Below are positions 9,646 to 18,636 of a stretch of 50,532 nucleotides of DNA, piece after piece; positions within the stretch are counted from its first letter, which is position 1; each line of letters opens with the position of its first letter. A model generated the notes under the pieces. The model saw only the letters and a program-made list of their open reading frames with translations, ran no database searches and was not told where the DNA came from. This DNA is from Candidatus Syntropharchaeum butanivorans (GTDB lineage: Archaea; Halobacteriota; Syntropharchaeia; Syntropharchaeales; Syntropharchaeaceae): positions 1-50,532 of the forward strand of contig LYOR01000008.1 of assembly GCA_001766825.1 (NCBI GenBank). Reading direction: 5' to 3'. A program made the translations under genes and the position numbers.

Positions 9646-10035
9646 TCACTTTCTATCGAGGATACCAATATCCCTGTAACTCGACTTTCCAAGCGCATCA
9701 GAGACGGTAGGTCTCGTTTTGCTGAATCTCCCAACCGCAAGGTCGTAGGGAAAGGCCAAAATATCGTCACAGACTCCCTTGATCTCATCAATCGTAGACT
9801 CTTTCGAGATCCCGATGAATATCTTGCCGACCTTTACGGTTGTGTGGATCTTCTGCTCCCCAACCCTGAGGTGTCGGGATAGATAGTTCGGCCCCTGAAG
9901 GATGATGTTCACGATGCCATCGATCGCCTGAAACCGCTCCAGGAGCTTTTCTGTGGTCTCATCCCCGAGAAGCCGCTCGGGTATGATGACCACCTCCTGA
10001 TAGTATTCCTCATCCTCTTCTGTCATTTCTGTCAT
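9646..10035 (-). CDS. mcrD: methyl-coenzyme M reductase operon protein D homologue
   Basis: This 129-residue protein matches McrD in layout. It has an N-terminal block, VVIIPERLLGDETTEKLLE, a VGEQKIHTTVKVGKIFIGI beta hairpin, and the diagnostic C-terminal VGRFSKTRPTVSDAL. McrD is encoded in mcr operons of methanogens and is thought to assist assembly or activation of methyl-CoM reductase. Here no mcrBCGA genes are nearby; the gene heads a series with tRNA-Gln, aIF5A, agmatinase, signal peptidase, a thymidylate synthase homologue and polymerase D. The ATG at 10035 is preceded by GAGAG/AGGAT-like sequence; Met4 at 10026 is possible. Confidence 0.88.
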   Translation of the reverse strand: MTEMTEEDEEYYQEVVIIPERLLGDETTEKLLERFQAIDGIVNIILQGPNYLSRHLRVGEQKIHTTVKVGKIFIGISKESTIDEIKGVCDDILAFPYDLAVGRFSKTRPTVSDALGKSSYRDIGILDRK

Positions 10036-10057
10036 CTCTCTTTATCCTTGCATAAGG

Positions 10058-10072
10058 AGTTATATATTTCTA
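10058..10072. promoter_or_regulatory. TATA-like box between divergent mcrD and Lon-like gene
   Basis: TTATATATT at about 10061-10069 is the only good TATA-like element in the 70-bp divergent interval. It lies roughly 26-34 nt upstream of the mcrD ATG and 37-45 nt upstream of the Lon-like ATG. Given the near-symmetric sequence it could serve both directions. Confidence 0.45.
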
Positions 10073-10105
10073 TGGTCTGCCCATCCAAACATTTTAAGGA
10101 GGGGT

Positions 10106-11056
10106 ATGACCATCTTCACTCTGGGTGACAGGTATATGGGAAAAGTCCCGGTTGTTCTCGTGGTACTTCTTCTTGCATCCCTCAGCCTGAACATTTACTT
10201 CATTCATGAGCCAGTGCAAGTGGATACCGGAGTACTGAAGGAGCGGATCTCCGCACTCGAGGAGGAGAACAGGTATCTTAAGATGGAGCTCTACCAGACA
10301 AACATCTCACTCCAGCAGGCAAGAGAGCAACTTGCCACGTATCGCGAACAGCTCGCAGAGCTGAGAAGCATGATAAACAGAACTTCTGCCTCGCCTGAGT
10401 CTGGTTCTGCCACGCTCGATGCGCCTGCTGTGATGCAGCGGGTTGAGTATTCAGGGGAGTTTCCATTCTACACCAGGAGAATTATCGAGGAAGGGACGAT
10501 GATGAAGGTCTCTGTTGACATCAAACCTGGTGAAGGGCGTGTATTGGTTGAAACGACGCCACTTATGGGGGTTGTGTTTCAGGATGCTGCAAACAATGCG
10601 GTCGCTGCTGCTGAGAATTACCTCGGGTGTGATCTATCCGGGAGTGATGTGATCTTCTCGGTGAAGGCAGAAGGAGAGGTTCCGGAGGTTGATGGCCCAA
10701 GTGCCGGTGCGCTGATGGCAATACTCGTGATTGCTGCGGTTGAGAATATGACACTTCCTGATCGTGTCACGATGACAGGAACGATCCGCCCTGATGGGCA
10801 TGTTGGGAAAATTGGTGGTGTTGTGGAGAAAGCGAAGGCTGCAAAGGCAAGCGGTAAGCACATCTTCATACTTCCTGAAGAGAACAGCCAGCTTGTGAGG
10901 TATGAAGAGGTTAAAAAGAAATATGGGGGACTTGTAATAATCACACAGAGACCTGTACTTGTTGATGCAAAAGATTACATCGAGGAGAATATTGGAATAA
11001 GGGTCGAGTATGTCAGTTCACTGAAGGACATCCTCGAGTTCCTGGATACTGTGTAG
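10106..11056 (+). CDS. membrane-anchored Lon-like serine protease without ATPase
   Basis: The 316-residue protein has an N-terminal membrane anchor (about 13-33) and a coiled coil (about 42-92). A short linker leads to a Lon (S16) proteolytic domain (about 115-316). The catalytic Ser-Lys dyad is visible as S199 in EVDGPSAGA and K242 in GGVVEKAKAA. There is no AAA+ module, so it is unlike the archaeal membrane LonB, and activity would need a partner or be ATP independent. The topology suggests an extracytoplasmic protease domain. The ATG at 10106 has a GGAGG very close upstream (about 3 nt), so Met11 at 10136 is a real alternative. Its 3' end overlaps the convergent DUF447 gene by 39 nt. Confidence 0.88.
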   Translation: MTIFTLGDRYMGKVPVVLVVLLLASLSLNIYFIHEPVQVDTGVLKERISALEEENRYLKMELYQTNISLQQAREQLATYREQLAELRSMINRTSASPESGSATLDAPAVMQRVEYSGEFPFYTRRIIEEGTMMKVSVDIKPGEGRVLVETTPLMGVVFQDAANNAVAAAENYLGCDLSGSDVIFSVKAEGEVPEVDGPSAGALMAILVIAAVENMTLPDRVTMTGTIRPDGHVGKIGGVVEKAKAAKASGKHIFILPEENSQLVRYEEVKKKYGGLVIITQRPVLVDAKDYIEENIGIRVEYVSSLKDILEFLDTV

Positions 11057-11629
11057 ATATCCCTTCAGGATGGCCATCGCCTCATGCTCTCTATCTCCTC
11101 CACACTTTCTGACGATCTCCTCCATATGCTCGATACACCTCAGTATACCACCTCTCTCCGACTCGTCCATGATTGAGTAACGTGTGGCGAGTATCAAAGC
11201 CTCTATTATCGCGTTAAACCCTCTGTTTACAGGATGAGCAGCCTTGAAGTTCCTTCTTGCAGAGAGTGGGACAAGAGTGAAGAGATATGCTGCACCCCTC
11301 TCCATAAGCTTTGCTTCAAGTATGATCCATGCCTCAGCACCATTTATCACAGGAAAACCATTGAAATCTGTGTAGTATGAATTATCGAGGTCACCAACTA
11401 CCGATTTGACAAATATAAGCGGATCCTGGAGGATGTTTACACCTATACGCCCTGTATCGAGTATATTTTCAAGGGTCCTCGATGGCTCGAATACAAGGAT
11501 GCTGAGATCTCCTTCTCTGCACCTTAACCCGAGTGGGGCGGCGTTTGGCACGCCATCCCTCGATCTTGTGGTTGCCACAACCTCCCATATCCCATCCCCA
11601 ATCCCAAGTTCTGTGAGATCGAGATCCAT
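11018..11629 (-). CDS. DUF447-family flavin-binding-type protein
   Basis: The protein of about 203 residues begins with LDLTELGIGDGIWEVVATTRSRDGVPNAAPLGL. This is the hallmark N-terminus of the archaeal DUF447 family, which has a split-barrel fold expected to bind FMN. The C-terminal half is mostly helical. Biochemical function is not established. The ATG at 11629 (second codon of the longer TTG frame) is chosen. Only 31 bp separate it from the divergent methyltransferase gene. The 3' end runs 39 nt into the end of the Lon-like gene. Confidence 0.8.
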   Translation of the reverse strand: MDLDLTELGIGDGIWEVVATTRSRDGVPNAAPLGLRCREGDLSILVFEPSRTLENILDTGRIGVNILQDPLIFVKSVVGDLDNSYYTDFNGFPVINGAEAWIILEAKLMERGAAYLFTLVPLSARRNFKAAHPVNRGFNAIIEALILATRYSIMDESERGGILRCIEHMEEIVRKCGGDREHEAMAILKGYLHSIQELEDVLQ

Positions 11630-11660
11630 CAATACATTATCATGGAGAGGGTTTAAATAA

Positions 11661-12737
11661 ATGGATGAAAAACTGCACCTTATGAGTGACGAGATGAGCC
11701 CCCGTGAGCGGTTTTACGCAAGCCTTGAGCAGAACCCGGTCGACAGGGTATCACTTGCATCTCCAACTCAGACCGGGATCGTCGATCTGATGGACCTGTG
11801 CGGTGCTGCGTTCCCTGATGCGATCAGAGAGGGGGAGAAGATGGCAAAGCTCGCATGGGCAGCCCATGAGTATGCAGGTATAGAGAGTGTCAGGATCCAG
11901 TTCACCGTGCTGACGGAAGGAGAGGCGATGGGAGCTGTACTTGGAAAATGGAAGAAGAAAAATCAACCTGTTGCAGAGAAGCCTGCGGTTGTCACGTTGG
12001 AGGATATAGACCGCTTGAAGGTGCCTGATCCAAAGCGGGATGGAAGGATGCCTGAGATTCTGAAGGCCGCAAGGATACTTGCACCTCGCTGTGAGAAAGA
12101 GAAGCTACCCCTCATTGCAACGGTGATAACCCCCCTCGGTCTCACCTTAGACGCAGGTGTCACAGATCCAATGACCTCGATGCTCTGGTTCAAACGTGAG
12201 CCCGAGGCTGTTGAGAAGCTCATGAAGATCGGGTATGAGACCGGGATTGTATGGGCAGAGGCGTTGATAGATGCAGGCGTTGATACGATCTTTTTAAATG
12301 GTGCGCTGGATGCAAGCATCACGCCTGATGAGTACCGTGATCGTGTCTTCCCGATCCATCAGAGGACCGTCTCGAAGATCAAGGAGATGGGGGCCTACGT
12401 CGTCTATCACTGCTGCATGGATGCAAGACCGGTGTTACCTCAGCTTGTAAACCTCGGGGTCCATGCGATATCTGTGAGTGAGCTCGTTGATATGAAGGAG
12501 GCAAGGGAGATTGCAGGGGACAAGGTTGCACTTTGCGGAAACGTTGATCCTACGTACACGCTCATCAAGGAACCACCCGAGAAGGTGAAGGAGGCTGCAA
12601 GGTACTGCATAGATGCAGGGACTGATGTTCTCTGTCCGGGATGCGGATATGGCCCAAAGACGCCGCTTGAGAATATGAAGGCACTTGTGGAGGCTGGACG
12701 GGAGTACGGACATAACGCGAGACTCGCGAGGAAGTAA
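11661..12737 (+). CDS. MtaA/MtbA/CmuA-type corrinoid methyltransferase (uroporphyrinogen decarboxylase superfamily)
   Basis: The 358-residue TIM-barrel protein belongs to the branch that moves methyl groups between a corrinoid protein and a thiol such as coenzyme M. Candidate zinc ligands are H250-x-C252 (VVYHCCMDARP) and a C-terminal Cys in LCPGCGYGPKTP (C325 or C328), matching the H-x-C...C pattern of MtaA and MtbA. No corrinoid protein, substrate-specific MtaB-type partner or RamA-type activator is nearby, so substrate and acceptor are open. The interval upstream contains TTTAAATA directly before the ATG. Met8 or Met12 are alternative starts. The UroD decarboxylase function itself is unlikely given the zinc motif. 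Confidence 0.85.
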   Translation: MDEKLHLMSDEMSPRERFYASLEQNPVDRVSLASPTQTGIVDLMDLCGAAFPDAIREGEKMAKLAWAAHEYAGIESVRIQFTVLTEGEAMGAVLGKWKKKNQPVAEKPAVVTLEDIDRLKVPDPKRDGRMPEILKAARILAPRCEKEKLPLIATVITPLGLTLDAGVTDPMTSMLWFKREPEAVEKLMKIGYETGIVWAEALIDAGVDTIFLNGALDASITPDEYRDRVFPIHQRTVSKIKEMGAYVVYHCCMDARPVLPQLVNLGVHAISVSELVDMKEAREIAGDKVALCGNVDPTYTLIKEPPEKVKEAARYCIDAGTDVLCPGCGYGPKTPLENMKALVEAGREYGHNARLARK

Positions 12738-12765
12738 TAAAAGTATAAATGAAAAATATTCAACC

Positions 12766-13962
12766 ATGTCAATGATGAAATATACACCCAGAAGCGAGAT
12801 TGAGTCCAGAATACAGAGATTACAGCGTGAAATTGCAGAGCTTGAGCTTGATGGCGCCATCATCACCTACCATCCGGACCTCTTCTATTTCTCCGGCACG
12901 TCACAGAACGCCCATCTTTTCATACCCAGGACAGGCGAGCCACTCCTGATGGTTAAAAAGAGCTACACCCGTGCCAGGCATGAGTCGCCAATCGAGGATA
13001 TCGTCGAGCTTCCAAGCTTGAAGAAGATGCCAGGGATGATTGAAAAGGCAGGTTACACCGATCTTGGCAGGCTCGGGTTTGAGCTTGACGTGATCCCATA
13101 CAACACCTGTCTTCTCTACAGAAAGATCTTCAGCGACTCAGAGATTCTCGATGTATCAGGCGCAATAAAGAATGTAAGGCTTATAAAGTCGCCATATGAG
13201 ATTGAGCTCTTGAGAGAGGCCTGTTCTGTGATTGATGAGGTCTATGAGGATGTGCCTGACTGGCTGAGAGAGGGCATGACCGAGATAGAGCTTGCAAGCC
13301 TCTTTGAGGCAGGGATGCGAAGACGTGGATATGGTGGGTGCTGTAAGATGCGGGCGTTCAATCAGGATTTCTTCCTCGGGAATGTTGTATCAGGGACCAG
13401 TGGTGCTGTTGCGACATACTTCGATGGGCCAGTTGGCGGAAGTGGGTTGACACCTGCGAACAATCCCCATGGTGCAGGATGGAAGAAGATCAAACGGGAT
13501 GAGATTATTTACATCGACTACACCTGTGTTGTGAACGGTTACACCGCAGATGAGGCGAGGATGTTTGTAATCGGTAGGCTTCCAGATAAGCTCACAGAGG
13601 CCTACAGGGCAGCACTTGAGATCCAGAGGGAGATGGTCGATCTTGCAAAGCCGGGCGTTGAGTGTGGGGTGATATATGAGAGAGCGGTTGGGCTTGCGGA
13701 TGAGCTTGGGTTTGGTGAGAACTTCATGGGCATGGGAAATGAGCGTGTCAGGTTTGTGGGGCATGGGGTCGGCCTTGAGCTTGATGAGATGCCGGTCTTT
13801 GCACGGGGTGTCAGGATGCAGCTTGCCCCGGGGATGACGTTTGCACTTGAACCCAAGTTCGTCTTTCCGGAGGGTGCAATCGGGATTGAGAACACCTTTG
13901 CGATGCAGGAAGATGGGGCAGAGGTTCTGACACTCGCAAACGAGGAGATAATCTCGGTGTAG
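12766..13962 (+). CDS. M24-family metallopeptidase (Xaa-Pro peptidase-like)
   Basis: The 398-residue protein has an N-terminal creatinase-like domain and a C-terminal pita-bread domain. The five metal ligands are recognisable: Asp in IYIDYTCVV, Asp in YTADEAR, His in VGHGVGLE, Glu in FALEPKF and Glu in IGIENTF. It would cleave Xaa-Pro bonds or a related small peptide. The start is placed at Met 12766; two further Mets follow at 12772 and 12775. The longer frame overlaps the upstream gene and lacks similarity. A TATA-like AGTATAAAT at 12742-12750 close to the ATG suggests a very short leader. Confidence 0.87.
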   Translation: MSMMKYTPRSEIESRIQRLQREIAELELDGAIITYHPDLFYFSGTSQNAHLFIPRTGEPLLMVKKSYTRARHESPIEDIVELPSLKKMPGMIEKAGYTDLGRLGFELDVIPYNTCLLYRKIFSDSEILDVSGAIKNVRLIKSPYEIELLREACSVIDEVYEDVPDWLREGMTEIELASLFEAGMRRRGYGGCCKMRAFNQDFFLGNVVSGTSGAVATYFDGPVGGSGLTPANNPHGAGWKKIKRDEIIYIDYTCVVNGYTADEARMFVIGRLPDKLTEAYRAALEIQREMVDLAKPGVECGVIYERAVGLADELGFGENFMGMGNERVRFVGHGVGLELDEMPVFARGVRMQLAPGMTFALEPKFVFPEGAIGIENTFAMQEDGAEVLTLANEEIISV

Positions 13963-13988
13963 CGCTTGAGGTATCTTACAGACCACCA

Positions 13989-14000
13989 AGATTTAAATAC
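13989..14000 (+). promoter_or_regulatory. TATA box for the L15-secY operon
   Basis: GATTTAAATACC preceded by purines lies about 48-59 nt upstream of the L15 start in an 85-bp gap. A transcription start near 14020 is expected. A GTAAGG ribosome-binding site precedes the ATG at 14048. Confidence 0.55.
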
Positions 14001-14047
14001 CCCGAGACCTTAGAAATGGTTATCAGAGCACCAGGGTGATGTAAGGG

Positions 14048-14476
14048 ATGAAGAAGAAGGTCTCAAAGTACAGGGGTTCGCGTACATGCGGTGGTGGGAC
14101 ACATAAAAACCGTCGGGGCGCCGGCAATCGAGGCGGACGTGGAAGGGCAGGTATGGATGACCACAATTTTGTCCACTATTACAAGAGAGGGATTACCGTG
14201 GGTAAGCACGGCTTTAAACGTCCCAGAGCCGTGATAGAAGACGTCAAGACGATCAACGTCGGAGTTCTTGATGAGATGGCGGATGATCTCCTGGATACCG
14301 GGGTCGCGGAGGTTGTTGAGGGGAAGATCCAGATCGACCTCACGAAGCTTGGTATCGAGAAGGTGCTTGGCAGTGGAAGGGTCACAAAGCCACTCCAGAT
14401 TCAGGGTGGGGAGGTTTCCGCGCGGGCACGTGAGAAGATTGAGTCTGCAGGCGGGCTGGTAATCTTCCATGAATGA
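14048..14476 (+). CDS. 50S ribosomal protein L15 (uL15)
   Basis: This 142-residue ribosomal protein has the basic, Gly/Arg-rich N-terminus typical of archaeal uL15 ([29 protein letters not shown]). It ends with the conserved [13 protein letters not shown] segment. It opens the standard archaeal series L15, secY, adk, DUF106, cmk. The stop codon overlaps the secY start by 8 nt, which implies coupled translation. Confidence 0.97.
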   Translation: MKKKVSKYRGSRTCGGGTHKNRRGAGNRGGRGRAGMDDHNFVHYYKRGITVGKHGFKRPRAVIEDVKTINVGVLDEMADDLLDTGVAEVVEGKIQIDLTKLGIEKVLGSGRVTKPLQIQGGEVSARAREKIESAGGLVIFHE

Positions 14477-15944
14477 AGCTGAATATGACTTTAAGGATAG
14501 GATTGCCCCCATACTCAAGCGATTTCCCGCGATAGAGAGGCCTGCAGTTCACGTCCACTTCAAGCGTAAGCTTGGCTGGACGATCTCGGTGCTCATCCTC
14601 TACTTTGTACTCTCCAATATCCCACTGTTCGGGCTCTCTCCAGATTCAATCGACCTCTTTGCCCAGTACAGGGCCTTCTTTGCAGGTGCATCAGGTTCAC
14701 TTGTTCTTCTTGGTATAGGTCCGATTGTCACCGCCTCGATCGTGCTCCAGCTTCTTGTGGGCGCAGATATTATAAAGCTCGACCTCTCAAATCCGAGGGA
14801 TCAGGCGATATTTCAGGGTACGCAGAAGATTCTTGTTCTTGTTATGATCGTTCTTGAGACCCTGCCCCAGATGGTCGGTGCAAACCCCTATATAAAGCCA
14901 GATTTAAGCCTTGGGATTGACCCGACAATTCTGTGGTGGGCCCTATTCATCCAGATATTCATCGGAGGGGTCCTGATAATGTTCCTCGATGAGATCGTCT
15001 CCAAGTGGGGGATCGGATCAGGGGTGGGGCTCTTCATCGTTGCCGGTGTTGCACAGGCGCTCATGACCGGTGTTTTCAACTGGGAGCGCGATCAGGGTAT
15101 GCCGATCGGACTGATCCCGAAGTGGATATGGATCGCCCAGAATATGGGAGGGAGTGAGCTTCTCTCAGGAGAAGGGATTAAGTTCCTGCTCATTCAAGGA
15201 GGGGTGCTCGCGCTTTTCACAACGATCATCATCTTCCTGCTTGTGATATTCTTTGAGTCAACGAGAGTTGAGATCCCACTCGCACATAGCGCGGTGAGGG
15301 GTGCAAGGGGTAAGTTCCCTGTAAAGCTCATCTACGCCAGTGTTCTCCCAATGATCCTGGTCCGGGCGCTTCAGGCAAACATACAGATGTTCGGGATGAT
15401 AATGGCACGGAGGGGAAGCACCTTTCTTGGCGTTTATGATCCCCAGACTGGAAGGCCGATATCCGGGCTCATGTACTACCTCGACCCGATCCACAGCCCC
15501 TATGACTGGATACCATCACTTGTGCACATGAACCATCCGGAGATTGCGACCTGGCAGATCGCGGTGAGGCTCGGGTGTGACCTCGGGATGATGATCATCG
15601 GTGGGATGATCTTCGCGATTTTCTGGATCAATACAACGAACATGGGAGCTGATGCAGTTGCAAGGCAGATCCAGCGGACCGGAATGCAGATTCCAGGATT
15701 CAGGAGGGATCCAAGGATCCTTGAGAAGGTACTTGAGCGGTACATACCGAAGGTCACGATACTTGGTGGAGCGCTCGTCGGGCTTCTGGTGGTTCTTGCA
15801 AACATGCTCGGGACGCTGGGTCATGCAACCGGAACCGGGATCCTTCTTGCTGTCAGCATTGTGTACAGGCTTTATGAGGAGATAGCCAGTGAGCAGATGA
15901 TGGAGATGCACCCGATGATAAGAAGCTTCTTCGGGAAGGAGTGA
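14469..15944 (+). CDS. secY: protein translocase subunit SecY
   Basis: The 491-residue pore subunit of the Sec translocon has ten predictable membrane segments. Conserved blocks include the plug/TM2 region [22 protein letters not shown] and the cytosolic loop [19 protein letters not shown] that contacts the ribosome. It works with SecE and Sec61beta, which are not in the window. It overlaps L15 by 8 nt and is followed 6 nt later by adk, as in other archaea. Confidence 0.97.
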   Translation: MNEAEYDFKDRIAPILKRFPAIERPAVHVHFKRKLGWTISVLILYFVLSNIPLFGLSPDSIDLFAQYRAFFAGASGSLVLLGIGPIVTASIVLQLLVGADIIKLDLSNPRDQAIFQGTQKILVLVMIVLETLPQMVGANPYIKPDLSLGIDPTILWWALFIQIFIGGVLIMFLDEIVSKWGIGSGVGLFIVAGVAQALMTGVFNWERDQGMPIGLIPKWIWIAQNMGGSELLSGEGIKFLLIQGGVLALFTTIIIFLLVIFFESTRVEIPLAHSAVRGARGKFPVKLIYASVLPMILVRALQANIQMFGMIMARRGSTFLGVYDPQTGRPISGLMYYLDPIHSPYDWIPSLVHMNHPEIATWQIAVRLGCDLGMMIIGGMIFAIFWINTTNMGADAVARQIQRTGMQIPGFRRDPRILEKVLERYIPKVTILGGALVGLLVVLANMLGTLGHATGTGILLAVSIVYRLYEEIASEQMMEMHPMIRSFFGKE

Positions 15945-15950
15945 TCCTGC

Positions 15951-16520
15951 ATGAGTGTGATCATTCTCACGGGAATACCTGGTGTTGGGAGCAGCACGGT
16001 TGTGAAAGAGGCACTCAGGATGATGGGGGATGGCTCAGAGAGCTTCAGACCTGTCAACTTCGGGGATGTGATGTTTGAGATCGCAGAAAAGCGTGGTCTT
16101 GTGAAGACCCGGGATGAGATGCGTAAGCTGAACAGTGAGGAGCAACGAGATATTCAGCTTATTGCTGCAGAACGGATATCGAAGATGGGAGGGAGGGTGA
16201 TACTTGATACACACTGCACGGTGAAAACCCCGCAGGGTTACTTGCCAGGACTCCCAGCATGGGTTCTCGATACACTTAAGCCTGAGCAGATCATACTTAT
16301 TGAGGCAGATCCTGAGGAGATCCATCAGAGAAGGCTCAAAGACAGGTCGAGGTCAAGAGACCCCGATCCGGTCGAGCTGATCAATGAGCATCAGCAGGTC
16401 AACCGGATGATCGCGATGGCTTATGCCGCGCGAACCGGCGCAACGGTTAAGTTCATCGCAAACCATAACAACGGCCTGGAAGAGGCAGCAAACGAGCTTT
16501 TAAAGGTTATTTCAGGTTGA
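15951..16520 (+). CDS. adkA: archaeal-type adenylate kinase
   Basis: This 189-residue enzyme interconverts ATP, ADP and AMP. The P-loop GIPGVGSSTV at the N-terminus has Ser where the usual Lys stands, as in archaeal AdkA enzymes, distinct from the bacterial family. Further family features are the LDTHCTVKTPQGYLPGLP block and the RDRSR-type segment (KDRSRSRDPDP). Its place between secY and the DUF106 gene is the conserved archaeal arrangement. Confidence 0.92.
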   Translation: MSVIILTGIPGVGSSTVVKEALRMMGDGSESFRPVNFGDVMFEIAEKRGLVKTRDEMRKLNSEEQRDIQLIAAERISKMGGRVILDTHCTVKTPQGYLPGLPAWVLDTLKPEQIILIEADPEEIHQRRLKDRSRSRDPDPVELINEHQQVNRMIAMAYAARTGATVKFIANHNNGLEEAANELLKVISG

Positions 16521-16523
16521 TCT

Positions 16524-17135
16524 ATGGAGAAAAAAACAAAAGAGCTGATTGACAGGGTGCTCCTTGCACTCGGTTTCAGCCTCCTCTTCGGGGTCATGCT
16601 TCTCGGCCCTGAGTTCAGAGACGGAGTGGGAAGTGCAGTTGGGATACTTCTCGATCCGGTTGCAGCGAGAATCCCCTTTCACCATCTGATTCTTATCCTC
16701 GCGATTGTCACCGGTATATACTCAGGTCTCATACAGAAATACACAATAGACTGGGAGCTTATGCGTCGCGTCCAGAGGAGGATGCGGGAGTTTCAGCGGG
16801 AGTTCCGTGAGGCACAGCGGGAGCAGAACAAGTATAAGCTGAAGAAGCTCCAGGAGCGCCAGGTTGAGATGATGCAGGAACAGGCAGAGATCTCAAAGCA
16901 GCAGTTCAAGCCGATGGCATACACCGGGATTATCACGATACCGATCTGGATGTGGATGTATCAGTACGTTAACATCCACCGTGCAACCCTTGATCCGCTC
17001 ATCCTCCCGATGATCGGAGAGCGGGCACTCGTTGATCCATGGTTCTTCCTCCAGTACTGGATCGTATGGTACATCATCTGCTCAATCCCATTTGGTGCGC
17101 TTGTTAGAAAGATCCTGGGAATTGGTGGTGTCTGA
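16524..17135 (+). CDS. DUF106 membrane protein (EMC3/Oxa1/YidC-like insertase)
   Basis: The 203-residue membrane protein has three or more hydrophobic segments (about 12-30, 50-72, 130-150 and 170-195). A long charged coiled coil lies between the first pair and the last (about 75-128, RRMREFQREFREAQREQNKYKL). This is the DUF106 layout, now linked to EMC3, TMCO1 and YidC insertases. It would insert or fold membrane proteins alongside SecY, whose gene is two places upstream. It begins 3 nt after the adk stop. Confidence 0.9.
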   Translation: MEKKTKELIDRVLLALGFSLLFGVMLLGPEFRDGVGSAVGILLDPVAARIPFHHLILILAIVTGIYSGLIQKYTIDWELMRRVQRRMREFQREFREAQREQNKYKLKKLQERQVEMMQEQAEISKQQFKPMAYTGIITIPIWMWMYQYVNIHRATLDPLILPMIGERALVDPWFFLQYWIVWYIICSIPFGALVRKILGIGGV

Positions 17136-17666
17136 GTGATCATAACGATCGGTGGGCTTGCCGGAAGTGGGACGACAACGGTTGCACGCATCCTCTCAGA
17201 GCGGCTTGGCATCAGTTACATCTCACAGGGTGCGATCTTCAGGGAGCTTGCGAAAAACCGTGGTGTGACACTTGAGGAGTTTGGGAGGATCGCAGAGCAG
17301 GACGATACCATTGACAGGATGATCGATTCACGCCAGAAAGAGCTTGCGAAAAAGCATAAGGATCTTATTCTTGAGGGGAGACTTTCAGGTATATTTCTGG
17401 AGGATGCAGACCTGAGGGTCTGGCTCAAGGCGCCACTTGATCTGAGGGCTCTGAGGGTTTCTGAGAGGGATGGTATTGGAGAGAGGGAGGCTTGTGACCT
17501 CATAAAAGAGCGAGAGCGGTCTGAGTGGAGGAGGTACAAGAGCTACTATGGGGTTGACCTTGAAGATCTCTCTGTATATGATATTGTCATTGATACATCC
17601 CGCTGGAGCGCAGAAGAGGTCTGTGAGATTATAATCAGGGCTTTAGAACTTTTACAGCCCCATTAG
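17136..17666 (+). CDS. cmk: archaeal cytidylate kinase
   Basis: This 176-residue kinase phosphorylates CMP/dCMP with ATP. The P-loop is GGLAGSGTTTVA near the start, followed by the archaeal Cmk motif ISQGAIFRELAKNRGV and the lid region RSEWRRYKSYYG. It starts with GTG immediately after the DUF106 TGA, so expression is coupled. The 3' end overlaps the convergent rtcA gene by 32 nt. Confidence 0.93.
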   Translation: MIITIGGLAGSGTTTVARILSERLGISYISQGAIFRELAKNRGVTLEEFGRIAEQDDTIDRMIDSRQKELAKKHKDLILEGRLSGIFLEDADLRVWLKAPLDLRALRVSERDGIGEREACDLIKERERSEWRRYKSYYGVDLEDLSVYDIVIDTSRWSAEEVCEIIIRALELLQPH

Positions 17667-18636
17667 TTCTCTCAACCCTGAATGTTCTCTGGAGAAAAGC
17701 CTCCACCACCCTGATGTTCGTCTCAAGGTGCAGCGAGATCTCGCGCACCGTGATCTCAGATCTACCATCTGCAAGTGCCATGAACGGAATGAGCTGATCT
17801 GCAAGGTAAATATCAACTGTAGACTCTGCGTTAAGTTCAGTGATGAGTGAATCTGCTGCCTCAAGGCCGACTGACTCGGCAGGCTTACCACGCTCACCAA
17901 GCGCACTCCCACTCTTGTATCCACTGTAGAGAAAGATTCCGGAACCTGTTGAGATCTCTGATACCTGCTCAAGAGTGATCTCTGATCTTATACCCAGATC
18001 AAGAAGCCTTTTTTCTGCGGATTCAGCCTGCCGCCTGACCACGTGCCCGGGAAGGTTTGATGCATGGGAGATCCCCTTCACGAGATCCACACCCAGTTTG
18101 GGTGGCGTGAAACCGGAAAGAGCAGACGGTTCTATCTCAACCTGAACAAGACCCCCGCCTTTCGGATAGTAGCCACGCCTGAGAAGCTCTATCCTGATCT
18201 CTGCCCCCATCTCACGCAGTGCAGGTACAAGTATAAACCTCAAAAAATCGATTGGAGGTGACCATTTAACGTCTGTTCCACCCCTCACCCTCACCCGGAG
18301 GCGATCTGATGCATACAGCGCGGCAGGGATGAGTGACTGGAGAAATAAGGATATGCTACCTGCTGTCTTTATGTCAACATCAAAATCCCCGCCTTTTATT
18401 CTGCGGGGCGCAAAGACGAGCTCTTTCGATCCGAGCTTCAGACCCTGTACCTCTGCATCTGTTATCTTTGCGAGAAACTCAGTACCTCTCAGGTGCTGGT
18501 GAGAAAGCCCCGGGTTTGGGCGGTTCACACGGATATTTGTGATCCTGACAGGGGTCCCGGTGACCGCTGAGAGCGCGATCGCGGTTCTTATTATCTGTCC
18601 TCCACCCTCACCTTTTGAACCGTCGATCTCGATCAT
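17635..18636 (-). CDS. rtcA: RNA 3'-terminal phosphate cyclase
   Basis: This 333-residue enzyme converts RNA 3'-phosphate ends to 2',3'-cyclic phosphates through an enzyme-AMP intermediate. The N-terminal signature EIDGSKGEGGGQIIRTA and the RGGTDVKWSPP block are present. The C-terminal EISLHLETNI contains the adenylated His (near residue 303). It starts directly after the L15e stop, so the two genes form an operon. Its end overlaps cmk on the other strand. Confidence 0.94.
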   Translation of the reverse strand: MIEIDGSKGEGGGQIIRTAIALSAVTGTPVRITNIRVNRPNPGLSHQHLRGTEFLAKITDAEVQGLKLGSKELVFAPRRIKGGDFDVDIKTAGSISLFLQSLIPAALYASDRLRVRVRGGTDVKWSPPIDFLRFILVPALREMGAEIRIELLRRGYYPKGGGLVQVEIEPSALSGFTPPKLGVDLVKGISHASNLPGHVVRRQAESAEKRLLDLGIRSEITLEQVSEISTGSGIFLYSGYKSGSALGERGKPAESVGLEAADSLITELNAESTVDIYLADQLIPFMALADGRSEITVREISLHLETNIRVVEAFLQRTFRVERTNGAVKVLKP

